Origin: Campylobacterota bacterium
Lineage (GTDB): Bacteria; Campylobacterota; Campylobacteria; Campylobacterales; Sulfurovaceae
Direction: 5' to 3'
Assembly (NCBI GenBank): GCA_011048515.1
Contig: DSDW01000137.1
Location: 1 to 45,774, forward strand
DNA: 45,774 bases
Shown: positions 30,178-40,498 of the stretch, in pieces
Position numbering within the stretch: the first letter of the stretch is position 1
How the letters are laid out: the number at the start of each line of letters is the position of its first letter
Made by a program: the position numbers and the translations under genes
The notes under the pieces: generated by a model
Database searches by the model: none
The model's input: the letters and a program-made list of their open reading frames with translations, nothing else
Told to the model about the DNA's origin: nothing

Positions 30178-32265
30178 ATGAAAAGATCATTGTCGGTATC
30201 GGTAGCAGTTTCATTCTGTTTGGTCAGTGCTCTGCAGGCTACGGAAGTTTTGGAAGCGATCAGCATTACCGGGGTAAAAGAGAGTCTGGAAAAAGAGGGC
30301 AGATTAAAAGATACGATAGAAAAAACAGAGGTGATCGATAAAAAACAGATGGATCAGAAACAGGCTACCACTCTGGTTGAAGCGGTAGAGAACAGTGCAG
30401 GTGTGGATGTGACGACCAACTGTTCCATGTGCGGTATCAAAAGAGTCATGCTTAACGGAATGAAAGGGGAGCATACGACAGTATTGTCTGACGGGATACC
30501 GTTCCACTCTACAGTGTCAAGTTATTACGGAATGGATGCATTGGGGGTAGCTGATGTGGAGAGTATTGAGATCGCCAGAGGCAGCGGTGCGAGTCTAACT
30601 TCTCCCGAAGCGATAGGGGGGACCATCAATATCGTCTCAAAAAGTGCAAAGGAGAACCGCTCAGAGTTTGATTTCGCTCTAGGAGAGCAGGGGTACAAAC
30701 TGGGCAGTTTTGTCGCAGAAGGAGTGAGCGATGATAAGAAAACCGGTGTGGTTCTTTCAGGAAACTATAGTAATTATGATCAGGTAGACAATGATCATAA
30801 CGGTGTCAATGAAGCACCGAAACTCGAAAACAAACTCTTCTCGATCAAAGTCTCCCATGCGCTGACAGAGACAGATATGATCGATGTGAGGGTTTCACAT
30901 TCGGAATCTGATGTATTTGGCGGGCCGATGGTCAGCGAATCGCTTGCCTATGCGCAGTGGGGGGCTACCGGCAGCGCAGAACCTTCTTTCGAGGGCGGAG
31001 ATGTAAACAACCGCTATACAGGCGACCCGATGGGAACGCTTGAGAGCATCAATACGACACGCGATGAGGTGCTTGCCAAATGGCTACACACGGGAGATAC
31101 TCTTACTTTGGAGACGACCCTGGCCTATGCCGATGCGCAGCAGACCTCTATGTATGAAGGAACAGATTATGACAACGAAGACAAAACCTATTTTGCGGAC
31201 TTCAAGGTTTCCCAGTTTTTAAACGAGAGTCATCTTCTGACCTACGGATTGGACATCAAGGCGGAAGATATGGACGGGACATCAACCAAGTTCGCCCCTA
31301 GTCCGGGGTCAAACGGTGAAGACGACTTTAAGTACCGCTCATATGGACTCTATCTCCAGGATACATGGATGATGAGCGAAAAAGCCGAGTTAAATCTGGC
31401 ACTGAGAGGATCCAAGATCACAACCGATTTTACTGGCCAGCTGCTGAAAAAAAATGAGATAGACAAGCTGATTGTCGTACCGAGGCTGCACTTTAGATAT
31501 AACCATGATGCGCATTTTGTCTCACGAATCTCTGCGGGGCAGGGGTATCGCTCTCCTCTGACATTTTTTGAGTCAGAGCATGGGATTATCGGTTCAGACG
31601 GATTTGGCATGGCAGTTGATGAGATAGAAAAGTCCAACAATATCACCTATGCACTCTCGTATGATAGTGAGAAGATGAGTGCAACGGGGAGCTTCTCTTA
31701 TACTGACGTGAAAAATTTGGCGTATATCGGCGAAGATGCAGGCGGCAGGCCGACGTTGTATAACTATCATGAGAGAACAGCGGTAATGAATGCCGATATT
31801 ACAGCGAGTTATCAGTTGACACCGGCGTTCAATATCACGACAGGCATCGAGTACTACCGCTATGATGAGGAGTATAAAGCGCTGCTCTTTATCGCGCCGG
31901 TCGAGACACAGGCCCGTATCGCCTTGGATTATGAGCACAACGGCTGGGACGGATATGTCCAGACCACATGGACAGCTTCTCGGGATCTTGCCCCTTACGG
32001 ATACAGCAATAGATACAACGATGAGGCATTGAGCAGCCCTAAGAGCACAAAGTCACCTTCATTCGCAGTGGTGGATGCGAAACTTTCGAAGGAGATCACA
32101 GAAAATATCACACTCTATGTCGGTGTGAAAAACCTCTTTGACTATGTCCAGACGGACAAAGAGTCTCCGCTCTTGTACGATGATGCCGGAGAGTATGATG
32201 TCGGGCATATCTGGGGACCGCTCAGAGGCCGTATGACCTATGCGGGTATCCAGGCGAAATTCTAA
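30178..32265 (+). CDS. TonB-dependent outer-membrane receptor with CxxC in the plug
   Basis: Signal peptide, plug domain (VEAVENSAGVDVTTNCSMCGIKRVMLNGMKGEHTTVLSDGIP...IEIARGSGASLTSPEAIGGTINIVSK), beta-barrel ending ...GIQAKF. Confidence 0.92.
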   Translation: MKRSLSVSVAVSFCLVSALQATEVLEAISITGVKESLEKEGRLKDTIEKTEVIDKKQMDQKQATTLVEAVENSAGVDVTTNCSMCGIKRVMLNGMKGEHTTVLSDGIPFHSTVSSYYGMDALGVADVESIEIARGSGASLTSPEAIGGTINIVSKSAKENRSEFDFALGEQGYKLGSFVAEGVSDDKKTGVVLSGNYSNYDQVDNDHNGVNEAPKLENKLFSIKVSHALTETDMIDVRVSHSESDVFGGPMVSESLAYAQWGATGSAEPSFEGGDVNNRYTGDPMGTLESINTTRDEVLAKWLHTGDTLTLETTLAYADAQQTSMYEGTDYDNEDKTYFADFKVSQFLNESHLLTYGLDIKAEDMDGTSTKFAPSPGSNGEDDFKYRSYGLYLQDTWMMSEKAELNLALRGSKITTDFTGQLLKKNEIDKLIVVPRLHFRYNHDAHFVSRISAGQGYRSPLTFFESEHGIIGSDGFGMAVDEIEKSNNITYALSYDSEKMSATGSFSYTDVKNLAYIGEDAGGRPTLYNYHERTAVMNADITASYQLTPAFNITTGIEYYRYDEEYKALLFIAPVETQARIALDYEHNGWDGYVQTTWTASRDLAPYGYSNRYNDEALSSPKSTKSPSFAVVDAKLSKEITENITLYVGVKNLFDYVQTDKESPLLYDDAGEYDVGHIWGPLRGRMTYAGIQAKF

Positions 32266-32267
32266 TC

Positions 32268-32295
32268 TCTTTCTCCTCTCTTGGGGGGAGAAAGA
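32268..32295 (+). terminator. Hairpin downstream of TonB receptor
   Basis: TCTTTCTCC...GGAGAAAGA, 9-bp stem immediately after the stop codon. Confidence 0.55.
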
Positions 32296-32445
32296 ACCTT
32301 CCACTTCTTTCCTCTTTCCTCGAAGATTTTCTCCTCTGCCCGTATGATACAAAAGACTCTTTTAATTAAGAGTTGTTTTATCGTATTTTGCTATAACTAG
32401 CTAGCTCAAACCTCTTTTTTGCTATAATCAGAGGAAATTTAAAAA

Positions 32446-34170
32446 ATGGAGTGTGTAATCATGCAGATGAGTGGTGCACAGATGGTGTGTGAGGCGATCA
32501 TCGCTGAGGGTACAAAGACCGTTTTCGGTTACCCGGGTGGTGCGATCATGCACGTGTATGATGAGATATACAAGCAAAACGGGTTCGAACATATTCTGAC
32601 CCGTCACGAGCAGGCAGCGGTACACGCGGCTGATGGATATGCCAGAGCAACGGGTGAAGTCGGTGTTGCGATGGTAACCAGCGGGCCGGGATTTACCAAT
32701 GCGGTGACTGGACTGGCAACCGCATATATGGACTCGATTCCCATGGTCGTTATCTCAGGACAGGTGCCACTCTCTCTGATCGGTACGGACGGATTTCAGG
32801 AGATCGATGCAGTGGGTATCTCCAGACCGTGCACAAAACACAACTTTCTGGTGCGTACCCTCGAAGAGCTTCCGCGTATCCTGAAAGAGGCATTTTACCT
32901 CGCTAGAACGGGAAGGCCGGGGCCGATCCTCGTGGATATCCCAAAAGACATTACTGTAGATATCGGCGAATTCGTTTATCCTGCGGAAGTCAACATCCCT
33001 ACCTATAAACCTACATACAGAGGGAACAGACGCCAGATCGAAAAAGCTGCGGAGGCGATCAAAAAGTCGAAAAAGCCATTGCTTTATGTCGGTGGGGGAG
33101 CAGTGCTTTCTGATGCCTACATGCTGGTCAGGGAGTTGGCAGAGAAGACGCAGATCCCTGTGGTTGAGACATTGATGGCAAGAGGCGTGATGGGGGCAGG
33201 CAACCCGCTGCTTCTTGGAATGCTCGGAATGCATGGAAACTATGCCTCCAACATGGCGATGAGCGAGACCGACCTTGTGATTTCTCTGGGTGCGAGATTT
33301 GATGACCGTGTAACGGGTAAACTCTCAGAATTTGCCAAATATGCGGATATCATCCATGTCGATATCGATCCTGCGAACATTGCAAAACTGGTGGATGTCG
33401 ATTATCCGATCGTCGGAGATATCAAGCAGGTACTGGAGGATCTGATCCCGTCGCTTGAGGATGTCAATACGGACCGTTACCAGGCATGGAGAGAGATCCT
33501 CCGGCGTTATGATGAACTCCATCCTCAATCTTTTGTGGACAGCGACAAGGAGATCAAGCCACAGTGGGTGATCGAACGGATCGGTGAACTCGTCGGTGAA
33601 CAGGCGATCATCACCTCTGATGTGGGTCAGCACCAGATGTGGGCTGCACAGCACTATCCGTTTGACAGGCCGCGCCAGTGGATCAACTCGGGCGGCCTTG
33701 GGACAATGGGCTTTGGTTTCCCCGCTGCGATCGGTGCGAAAGTAGCTTGTCCTGAAAAGACCGTCATTAACATCACAGGTGACGGATCGATCCTGATGAA
33801 TATGCAGGAGCTTGTGACCGCAGCAGAGTACAAAACGCCGGTCATCAATGTGATCCTGAACAACCAGTTCCTCGGAATGGTACGACAGTGGCAGAGTTTC
33901 TTCTATGAGAAACGTTTCTCCGAAACCGACCTCACTTTCCAGCCGAACTTCAAGAAGCTGGCTGAAGCTTGCGGTGGTATCGGATATGACGTTACGACCA
34001 AAGAGGAGTTTGATGCGGCACTGAAAGATGCGATCGAAAAAGACCAGGTGTGTTTCATGAACGTTGCGATCAGCCGTTTTGAGAACGTACTTCCGATGGT
34101 ACCGGCAGGCGGGGCACTCTTCAATATGATGCTGCCGCAGAAGAGCGAAGACGATAAAGGAGAGAAGTAA
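32446..34170 (+). CDS. ilvB: Acetolactate synthase large subunit (ATG at 32446 or 32461)
   Basis: GAQMVCEAIIAEGTKTVFGYPGGAIMHVYDEIY...ThDP-binding GDGSILMNMQELVTAAEYKTPV. Confidence 0.96.
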   Translation: MECVIMQMSGAQMVCEAIIAEGTKTVFGYPGGAIMHVYDEIYKQNGFEHILTRHEQAAVHAADGYARATGEVGVAMVTSGPGFTNAVTGLATAYMDSIPMVVISGQVPLSLIGTDGFQEIDAVGISRPCTKHNFLVRTLEELPRILKEAFYLARTGRPGPILVDIPKDITVDIGEFVYPAEVNIPTYKPTYRGNRRQIEKAAEAIKKSKKPLLYVGGGAVLSDAYMLVRELAEKTQIPVVETLMARGVMGAGNPLLLGMLGMHGNYASNMAMSETDLVISLGARFDDRVTGKLSEFAKYADIIHVDIDPANIAKLVDVDYPIVGDIKQVLEDLIPSLEDVNTDRYQAWREILRRYDELHPQSFVDSDKEIKPQWVIERIGELVGEQAIITSDVGQHQMWAAQHYPFDRPRQWINSGGLGTMGFGFPAAIGAKVACPEKTVINITGDGSILMNMQELVTAAEYKTPVINVILNNQFLGMVRQWQSFFYEKRFSETDLTFQPNFKKLAEACGGIGYDVTTKEEFDAALKDAIEKDQVCFMNVAISRFENVLPMVPAGGALFNMMLPQKSEDDKGEK

Positions 34171-34646
34171 TGAGTTTAGAAAATGAAAGACGTGTTATCT
34201 CAGTTATCGTTATGAATGAGAGTTCGGTGCTCGCACGTGTCACTTCACTCTTTGCAGCGCGCGGGTACAATATCTCTTCGCTGACAGTCGCTCCCATACC
34301 CAACAGCGATATGTCCCATATCACGATCGAGACACAGGGAAGTCCAAGAGTGATGGAACAGATCACCAAGCAGCTGCACAAACTGATCCCCGTCTATAAG
34401 GTGATCGAACACGAAGAGATGGTTGAGAAGGAGATGGTACTGATCAAGTTCCCGATCGTAGAAAATCTGAGTGATATTTCCGCACTTTGTAGTGCGTACA
34501 ATGGCGGTATCGTCAACGTAGGAACGGAGATGGTGATCGCAATGGTGGCTGATGAGCCATGCCGTATCAGGCACTTTATTGAGGCGGCAGTACGTTACAA
34601 CCCGATCGAGGTGGTACGTGGCGGCGTGGTAGCCATCGAGCGTTAA
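34170..34646 (+). CDS. ilvH: Acetolactate synthase small subunit
   Basis: RRVISVIVMNESSVLARVTSLFAARGYNISSLTVAPIPNSDMSHITI; stop/start overlap with ilvB. Confidence 0.96.
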   Translation: MSLENERRVISVIVMNESSVLARVTSLFAARGYNISSLTVAPIPNSDMSHITIETQGSPRVMEQITKQLHKLIPVYKVIEHEEMVEKEMVLIKFPIVENLSDISALCSAYNGGIVNVGTEMVIAMVADEPCRIRHFIEAAVRYNPIEVVRGGVVAIER

Positions 34647-34676
34647 GAAACTTTTTATCTTACTGCGCTTTATTCT

Positions 34677-34701
34677 CGTTCCCAACGTTTCGTTGGGAAC
34701 G
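34677..34701. repeat. REP-like hairpin
   Basis: Perfect CGTTCCCAACG-TTT-CGTTGGGAACG, 11-bp stem, intergenic. Confidence 0.6.
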
Positions 34702-34815
34702 CCTATTCCACCGATATAAACTTAACCTGTTTGTTCCTGCTTTTGAAATTTTAACAATGCATCCCTTCTCAAAAAGAGTACAAACGAAGAATATTGAAAC
34801 AGAAAGGATTCTCTG

Positions 34816-35772
34816 ATGACCTACACTCTCTCCCAGATTACTCAAACGATAGGCGTCGAATATCACGGAAAGGATATTGATATTACAGGCCTTCATACCT
34901 TGAGTGAAGCCACTCCTTCCCAAATCAGCTTTTTCAATGACAAAAAATACGCTTCTCAGCTTCCTCAAACGAAGGCTGCCGCGGTATTGATCGATGAAAA
35001 ATATGCAGGGTTGCTGCCAGAAACAACGATCGCACTGATCACGAATGAACCTTACCTGAAGCTGGCATTGGCCTCAAAGTTTTTTGCGCATAAAATGTCA
35101 ACAAAAAGTGAAGCCCCAAATGCAGGCGAGGGGTGTGATATCGATGCAAGCGTAAGGTTCGGACAAAATGTCACGCTTGGAGAAAATGTGACGATCATGG
35201 CGGGATGCTATATCGGGGATCATGTCACGATCGGGTCAAATACGCTTATCCATCCCAATGTTACACTTTACCACCATACTAGGATAGGAAGCGGGTGCAT
35301 CATCCACAGCGGAACGGTAATAGGGAGCGACGGCTATGGGTTCGCCCATACAAGGATGGGTGAGCATATCAAGATCTATCAAAACGGGAATGTGATCATA
35401 GAGGATGAGGTAGAGATAGGGGCAAACTGTGCCATAGACAGAGCAGTGTTCGGTTCTACCGTGATAAGGAAAGGTACTAAACTGGATAATCTCATCCAGA
35501 TCGCACACAACTGTGAAGTCGGTGAACATTCACTGCTCGCTTCACAGGTGGGGTTGGCCGGTTCCACCACAACAGGGCGCAATGTGGTGATGGGCGGGCA
35601 AAGCGCATCCGCAGGACATCTGCATATCGGCGACTTCAGTACCATTGCAGGAAAGAGCGGAGTGACGAAATCGCTTGAGGGGCGCAATACCTATGCCGGG
35701 TTCCCCGCGATCGACCATAAGCTCTGGCTGAAAATGCAGGCAAAAATCTCTGGACTTTTAAAGCGTAAGTAG
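34816..35772 (+). CDS. lpxD: UDP-3-O-(3-hydroxymyristoyl)glucosamine N-acyltransferase
   Basis: Hexapeptide repeats, [18 protein letters not shown]...[19 protein letters not shown]-like; 318 aa. Confidence 0.94.
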   Translation: MTYTLSQITQTIGVEYHGKDIDITGLHTLSEATPSQISFFNDKKYASQLPQTKAAAVLIDEKYAGLLPETTIALITNEPYLKLALASKFFAHKMSTKSEAPNAGEGCDIDASVRFGQNVTLGENVTIMAGCYIGDHVTIGSNTLIHPNVTLYHHTRIGSGCIIHSGTVIGSDGYGFAHTRMGEHIKIYQNGNVIIEDEVEIGANCAIDRAVFGSTVIRKGTKLDNLIQIAHNCEVGEHSLLASQVGLAGSTTTGRNVVMGGQSASAGHLHIGDFSTIAGKSGVTKSLEGRNTYAGFPAIDHKLWLKMQAKISGLLKRK

Positions 35773-35808
35773 TTATAATCGAATACTATGAACAAAAAGG
35801 AGGATACC

Positions 35809-36039
35809 ATGAGCGGAAAAGTGAGAATGGTAGAAGAGATGAGTCTGGACGGAACAAAGAATGGAAAGATCACAGTGACAGTGGTCGAAGAACCCTATGG
35901 AGAGGGGAGCGCAAGCGTAGCAAGTATCGGAATTTCACTTCAGGCTAATACTGAAGAACCGGACTGGAAAGTACATCTTCCCAAAGAGAATATCGATGCA
36001 GTGATCGCTGCACTGCAAAAAGCGAAAGAGAGTCTATAG
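35809..36039 (+). CDS. Small conserved-looking protein, paralogue of 6090-6380
   Basis: ATG 35809 preceded by AAGGAGG; shares the EPYGE/SIGISL/PDWKVHLP/IDAVIAALQKAK signature with 6090-6380. Confidence 0.75.
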   Translation: MSGKVRMVEEMSLDGTKNGKITVTVVEEPYGEGSASVASIGISLQANTEEPDWKVHLPKENIDAVIAALQKAKESL

Positions 36040-36072
36040 AGAGTTCATGAATGGCTTTTGGCCATTCATCTT

Positions 36073-36522
36073 CTATTCATCGTGTTTCATTACTTTGTAT
36101 TGGTCCAGTGCCCTTTGCATCAAGTCCGGATCAGGTATCTTTCTTCCTGCAATATATCCGACGATATTGCCATCTTCATCAAATTTTGGCTTGATCCATA
36201 CAACAACAAGGTAGTATTTTCCCTCAGATGTCATATTTTTGACAAAACCTTCCCAGTAATTTCCCTGCTTGATCGTCTCCCACATCCCTTTGAATGCAGC
36301 TTTGGGCATATCCGGGTGTCTGTTGATATTGTGCGGGGCACCGATCAACTCTTCTTTTGAATAGCCTGTCAGTTCTCTGAACTTGCGGTTGGCATAAGTG
36401 ATGATCCCTGCAGGGTCTGTCTCCGTGATCATGACACCACCGTCAAATGGCACCTCCTCATTTATTGGATCAGGTTTAGTGATCTCTTTACCCGTTTTTA
36501 TATTTTTGATAGTTTGACCCAT
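36073..36522 (-). CDS. Single PAS-domain protein, Aer/CetB-like
   Basis: GGVMITETDPAGIITYANRKFRELTGYSKEELIGAPHNINRHPDMPKAAFKGMWETIKQGNYWEGFVKN; likely start at internal MGQTIKN. Confidence 0.85.
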   Translation of the reverse strand: MGQTIKNIKTGKEITKPDPINEEVPFDGGVMITETDPAGIITYANRKFRELTGYSKEELIGAPHNINRHPDMPKAAFKGMWETIKQGNYWEGFVKNMTSEGKYYLVVVWIKPKFDEDGNIVGYIAGRKIPDPDLMQRALDQYKVMKHDE

Positions 36523-36800
36523 ATTATAAGCTCCTGATGAATGGTCATTGTAACAAGAGAGTGCGAATAGAAAGTGAGATTTCAGTGAGATGATCATAAA
36601 CAGTGCTGTGACAATCTATACTCTCTCTATGACTTCGTATCCCCCGCCTCTTACACAATTTCACTTTTTAAATTTAATACTTTAATGATACCATCTTATG
36701 CTTATGTGTGTGTGAAATCAGAGGATTTTTTTGCAACCTTCGCTACAATACACAATAATCTCTAGAAGCTATTGCAATAGCGACTCAGAAGGAAAGTTTT

Positions 36801-39800
36801 TTGTCTACAGTTGAAACGATAAAATCAATTTTAAATGAACGTATTTTGATCATTGATGGTGCGATGGGTACACAGATACAGGATCTGGATATACCAAATG
36901 AAGCCTGGATCGATGATAAAGGTAATCTGCAGGAGGGATGTAACGAACTTCTGATAGATACGGCCCCTGATCTTATCAAGCGTATCCATAAGCGCTATGC
37001 GATGGCCGGTGCGGATATGATCAAGACCAATACCTTCGGTACGATGCCATGGGTATTGGATGAGTATGGGATGGGAGAGCGTGCCTATGAGCTCTCCAAA
37101 AAAGGTGCGGCACTTGTCAAAGAGATATGTGAGGAGTATAGTACGGAAGATGAACCGCGCTTTGTGCTCGGTTCCATCGGTCCCGGTACAAAACTTCCAT
37201 CGCTTGGACATATCCACTATGATGAGATGTGTGCAGGGTACAGAGAGGTCGCACTGGGGTTGATAGACGGGGGGTGTGATGTATTTTTGCTGGAGACCTG
37301 CCAGGATCCGCTTCAGATCAAGGCTGCGCTTCACGGGTGTGAGGCTGCCAATGAAGAGAGAGGCGTGAACTTGCCGATCATGGTCTCCGTGACGATTGAG
37401 CTGAGCGGTACGATGCTGATCGGTACGGATGCGACAACGATCGTGACCATCCTTGAGCCCTTTGATATCCTTTCTCTAGGATTTAACTGCGGTACAGGGC
37501 CGGACCAGGTCAAAAAACACCTCAAAACGCTAAGCGAACTCTGTAGTTTTCCTATATCGGTGCACTCCAATGCCGGCTTGCCGCAAAACAGGGGAGGGTA
37601 TACCTACTATCCGATGGGGCCTGATGAGTTCACCCAGAAGCAGCTGGAGTTCACCGAATTTGACGGGGTAAGTTTCCTGGGAGGATGCTGCGGTACGACA
37701 CCGCAGCATATCCAGGCACTGAAAAAAGCAGTGCAGGGGCTGAAGCCAAAGGCTGTCAGCGGATCTATCAAACCCTCTATTGCATCGCTCTTTAATACCA
37801 CGGAACTTTTTCAGGAGCCAGCACCGCTGCTGATCGGGGAACGAAGCAATGCCACGGGGTCGAAAGCCTTCAGGGAGCTGATCATTGCGGGGGATTACGA
37901 AGGTACGCTGACCGTAGGACAGGCACAGGTTCGTGACGGGGCGCACTGTCTGGATGTGAATGTCGAGTTTGCGGGGCGCGACGGTACGGCAGATATGGCC
38001 GAAGTGATGAAGCTCTATAACCAGAAGATACCGTTGCCACTGATGCTGGATGCGACGAAAGTGTCGACGATGGAAGCCGGGCTCAAGTGTATCGGAGGCA
38101 AGCCGATCATCAACTCGGTCAACCTGGAAGATGGTGAAGAGAAGCTTGATGCAACCTGCCGACTGGCAAAGAAATACGGTGCTGCACTGGTCTGTCTGAC
38201 GATCGATGAGAAGGGGATGGCAAAGACAACAGAGGAGAAACTCCGCATCGCTGAAAGGTTGTATGACCTTTGTGTGAACCGCCACGGTATCAAGCCCAGT
38301 GACCTGATCTTTGATATGCTGACCTTTACGGTCGGATCGGGTGACCTTGAGTACCGTGATGCAGCGATCCAGACACTTGAGGCGATCCGGGAGCTGCATA
38401 AAAGACACCCGGAGGTAGGGTCTACGCTGGGGCTTTCGAACATCTCATTCGGTTTGAATGCAAATGCACGTGTCTTCCTCAACTCTGTCTTCCTGCACCA
38501 CTGTATCCAGGCGGGGATGACTTCGGTGATCATCAATGTGAAGCATATCGTACCGCTGGCAAAGATGAGCGAAGAGGACAGGGATGTGTGTGAAGAGCTT
38601 CTCTTCCGTCCTGACGACAATTCGCTTTTCAAGTTTATCGAGCATTTCTCTGACAAGAGTGTCGATGCAGGCGGGAATGATGAAGCCTACGAGGCGATGA
38701 GCTCTGTAGAGAAGATCGCGCATCTGTTGATGGAGGGTGACAAAGAGCGTATGATACCGCTGGTCGAAGAGACGCGCCATGAGATACATCCCGACACGAT
38801 CGTCAACGAGATATTGATCGATGCGATGAAAGTCGTAGGTGAGCTCTTTGGTAGCGGGCAGATGCAGCTGCCCTTCGTACTTCAATCAGCGGAGACGATG
38901 AAAACAACCGTGGATTATCTCAACCCCTATCTGACCAAACAGGAGAAAGAGACCGACACCACGCTGGTGATCGGTACGGTAAAGGGTGACGTGCATGATG
39001 TCGGGAAGAACCTGGTGGATATTATTTTGTCGAACAATGGTTTCAAAGTGATCAATGTCGGTATCAAAACGGAGCTTCAGGAATATCTTGATGTGATGAA
39101 AGAGCACAAGGTTCAGGCAATCGGAATGAGCGGACTGCTGGTGAAGTCAACCGGTGTGATGAAGGAGAACCTTGAAATCATGGCTGAACAGGGTATCGAT
39201 ATCCCGGTACTGCTGGGGGGTGCTGCATTGACACGCGGGTTTGTGGATGATTTCTGCCGACCTGTCTACAAGGGGCCGATCTTCTACTGTCGCGATGCCT
39301 TTGACGGCGTGGTGGCAATGAGCCGTATCGAGAAGTACAATGAAAACCCGAGTGTCGGACTCGATACAAGGCTTGCAGGCGATATGGTTGCGCGTGAAGA
39401 GAAGGTCAAAAAAAAAGTCGTTATCCCGCCGTTCGAAGAGATCAAGATGCCCGAGCGCACAGAGATACCGACACCGCCGTTCTGGGGGAGACGTGTACTG
39501 ACCAAGGAGAATATGGATATCGATATGGTCTACGAGTGGGTCAATACCCGTTCTGTTTTCAAGATGCACTGGGGATATAAGTCAAAAGGGATGACCAAAG
39601 AGGCGTACCAAAAGCTGCTGGATGAGACGGTCATCCCGGCTTACGAGCGTTTGAAGCGCGAGTTCAAAGAAAAAGACCTCTTTGATCCGACCATTATTTA
39701 CGGGTATTATCCTTGTAGAAGCAACGACCAGGAACTGCTGATCTTTGATGAGAGCGAGGGGTGGAATGTCGACGCTAACGCAAACAGAGAACCGCTGCAT

Positions 39801-40307
39801 GAAGTAGTAGGGAGAGCTGTAACCCAGTTCAGTTTCCCAAGACAAGGCAGAAAACCGCACCGTGCGCTCAGTGACTTTTTTGCGCATGAGAGACACGACG
39901 TGATCGCGCTGAGCTGCGTGAGTGCGGGAGCGAAGTTCAGCGCGTATGAAAAAGAGCTCTATGATGCAGGCAAGTACCTGGAGTACAACCTGGTACACGG
40001 GCTCTCTGTTGAGCTTGCGGAAGCCCTTGCTGAGGTGGTACACAAGCAGATACGTATGGACCTGGATATCCTCAGGGAAGATGAGGGGGCGACACTGAGA
40101 GATGTGCGTATGAACCGCTATCAGGGGGCGCGTTATTCATTCGGTTATCCGGCCTGTCCCGACCTTGAGCAGAGCCGCCAGCTCTTTGACCTGCTCAAGC
40201 CCGAAGAGTACGGGATAGAACTGAGCGAGACCTTCCAGATCGTACCTGAGCAGAGTACGACGGCACTGATCGTGCATCATAAAGAAGCGACCTACTATTC
40301 GGTGTAA
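36801..40307 (+). CDS. metH: Cobalamin-dependent methionine synthase (probable TTG start)
   Basis: ILIIDGAMGTQIQD...GGCCGTTPQHI...GTVKGDVHDVGKNLVDIILSNNGF (B12 motif) and C-terminal activation domain; 1168 aa. Confidence 0.96.
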   Translation: MSTVETIKSILNERILIIDGAMGTQIQDLDIPNEAWIDDKGNLQEGCNELLIDTAPDLIKRIHKRYAMAGADMIKTNTFGTMPWVLDEYGMGERAYELSKKGAALVKEICEEYSTEDEPRFVLGSIGPGTKLPSLGHIHYDEMCAGYREVALGLIDGGCDVFLLETCQDPLQIKAALHGCEAANEERGVNLPIMVSVTIELSGTMLIGTDATTIVTILEPFDILSLGFNCGTGPDQVKKHLKTLSELCSFPISVHSNAGLPQNRGGYTYYPMGPDEFTQKQLEFTEFDGVSFLGGCCGTTPQHIQALKKAVQGLKPKAVSGSIKPSIASLFNTTELFQEPAPLLIGERSNATGSKAFRELIIAGDYEGTLTVGQAQVRDGAHCLDVNVEFAGRDGTADMAEVMKLYNQKIPLPLMLDATKVSTMEAGLKCIGGKPIINSVNLEDGEEKLDATCRLAKKYGAALVCLTIDEKGMAKTTEEKLRIAERLYDLCVNRHGIKPSDLIFDMLTFTVGSGDLEYRDAAIQTLEAIRELHKRHPEVGSTLGLSNISFGLNANARVFLNSVFLHHCIQAGMTSVIINVKHIVPLAKMSEEDRDVCEELLFRPDDNSLFKFIEHFSDKSVDAGGNDEAYEAMSSVEKIAHLLMEGDKERMIPLVEETRHEIHPDTIVNEILIDAMKVVGELFGSGQMQLPFVLQSAETMKTTVDYLNPYLTKQEKETDTTLVIGTVKGDVHDVGKNLVDIILSNNGFKVINVGIKTELQEYLDVMKEHKVQAIGMSGLLVKSTGVMKENLEIMAEQGIDIPVLLGGAALTRGFVDDFCRPVYKGPIFYCRDAFDGVVAMSRIEKYNENPSVGLDTRLAGDMVAREEKVKKKVVIPPFEEIKMPERTEIPTPPFWGRRVLTKENMDIDMVYEWVNTRSVFKMHWGYKSKGMTKEAYQKLLDETVIPAYERLKREFKEKDLFDPTIIYGYYPCRSNDQELLIFDESEGWNVDANANREPLHEVVGRAVTQFSFPRQGRKPHRALSDFFAHERHDVIALSCVSAGAKFSAYEKELYDAGKYLEYNLVHGLSVELAEALAEVVHKQIRMDLDILREDEGATLRDVRMNRYQGARYSFGYPACPDLEQSRQLFDLLKPEEYGIELSETFQIVPEQSTTALIVHHKEATYYSV

Positions 40308-40333
40308 AATATACATCAATGTTTTGATTTCTT

Positions 40334-40352
40334 TACCACGTTGTACGTGGTA
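40334..40352. repeat. REP-like hairpin downstream of metH
   Basis: TACCACGT-TGT-ACGTGGTA followed by ATGCA. Confidence 0.5.
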
Positions 40353-40498
40353 ATGCACCCTGACTGGATAGCAGGAAGTGCCCTTGGAATGTCTACTTCA
40401 ATTTAATCTTTTTCATTTACCTACTGGTGGAGTAAAACTTCACTGAGAATTACTGTTGAGGTCTGTATTGGCATACTTGAGAGTGTGAAAGAAGTTAA

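Noticed and set aside
36600-36800. Cobalamin or SAM riboswitch upstream of metH
   Set aside because: No B12-box or SAM riboswitch core recognised; only a short GCTATTGCAATAGC palindrome at 36768-36781.
37530-38408. 292-aa minus-strand ORF within metH
   Set aside because: Antisense to metH; no SD or domain evidence.
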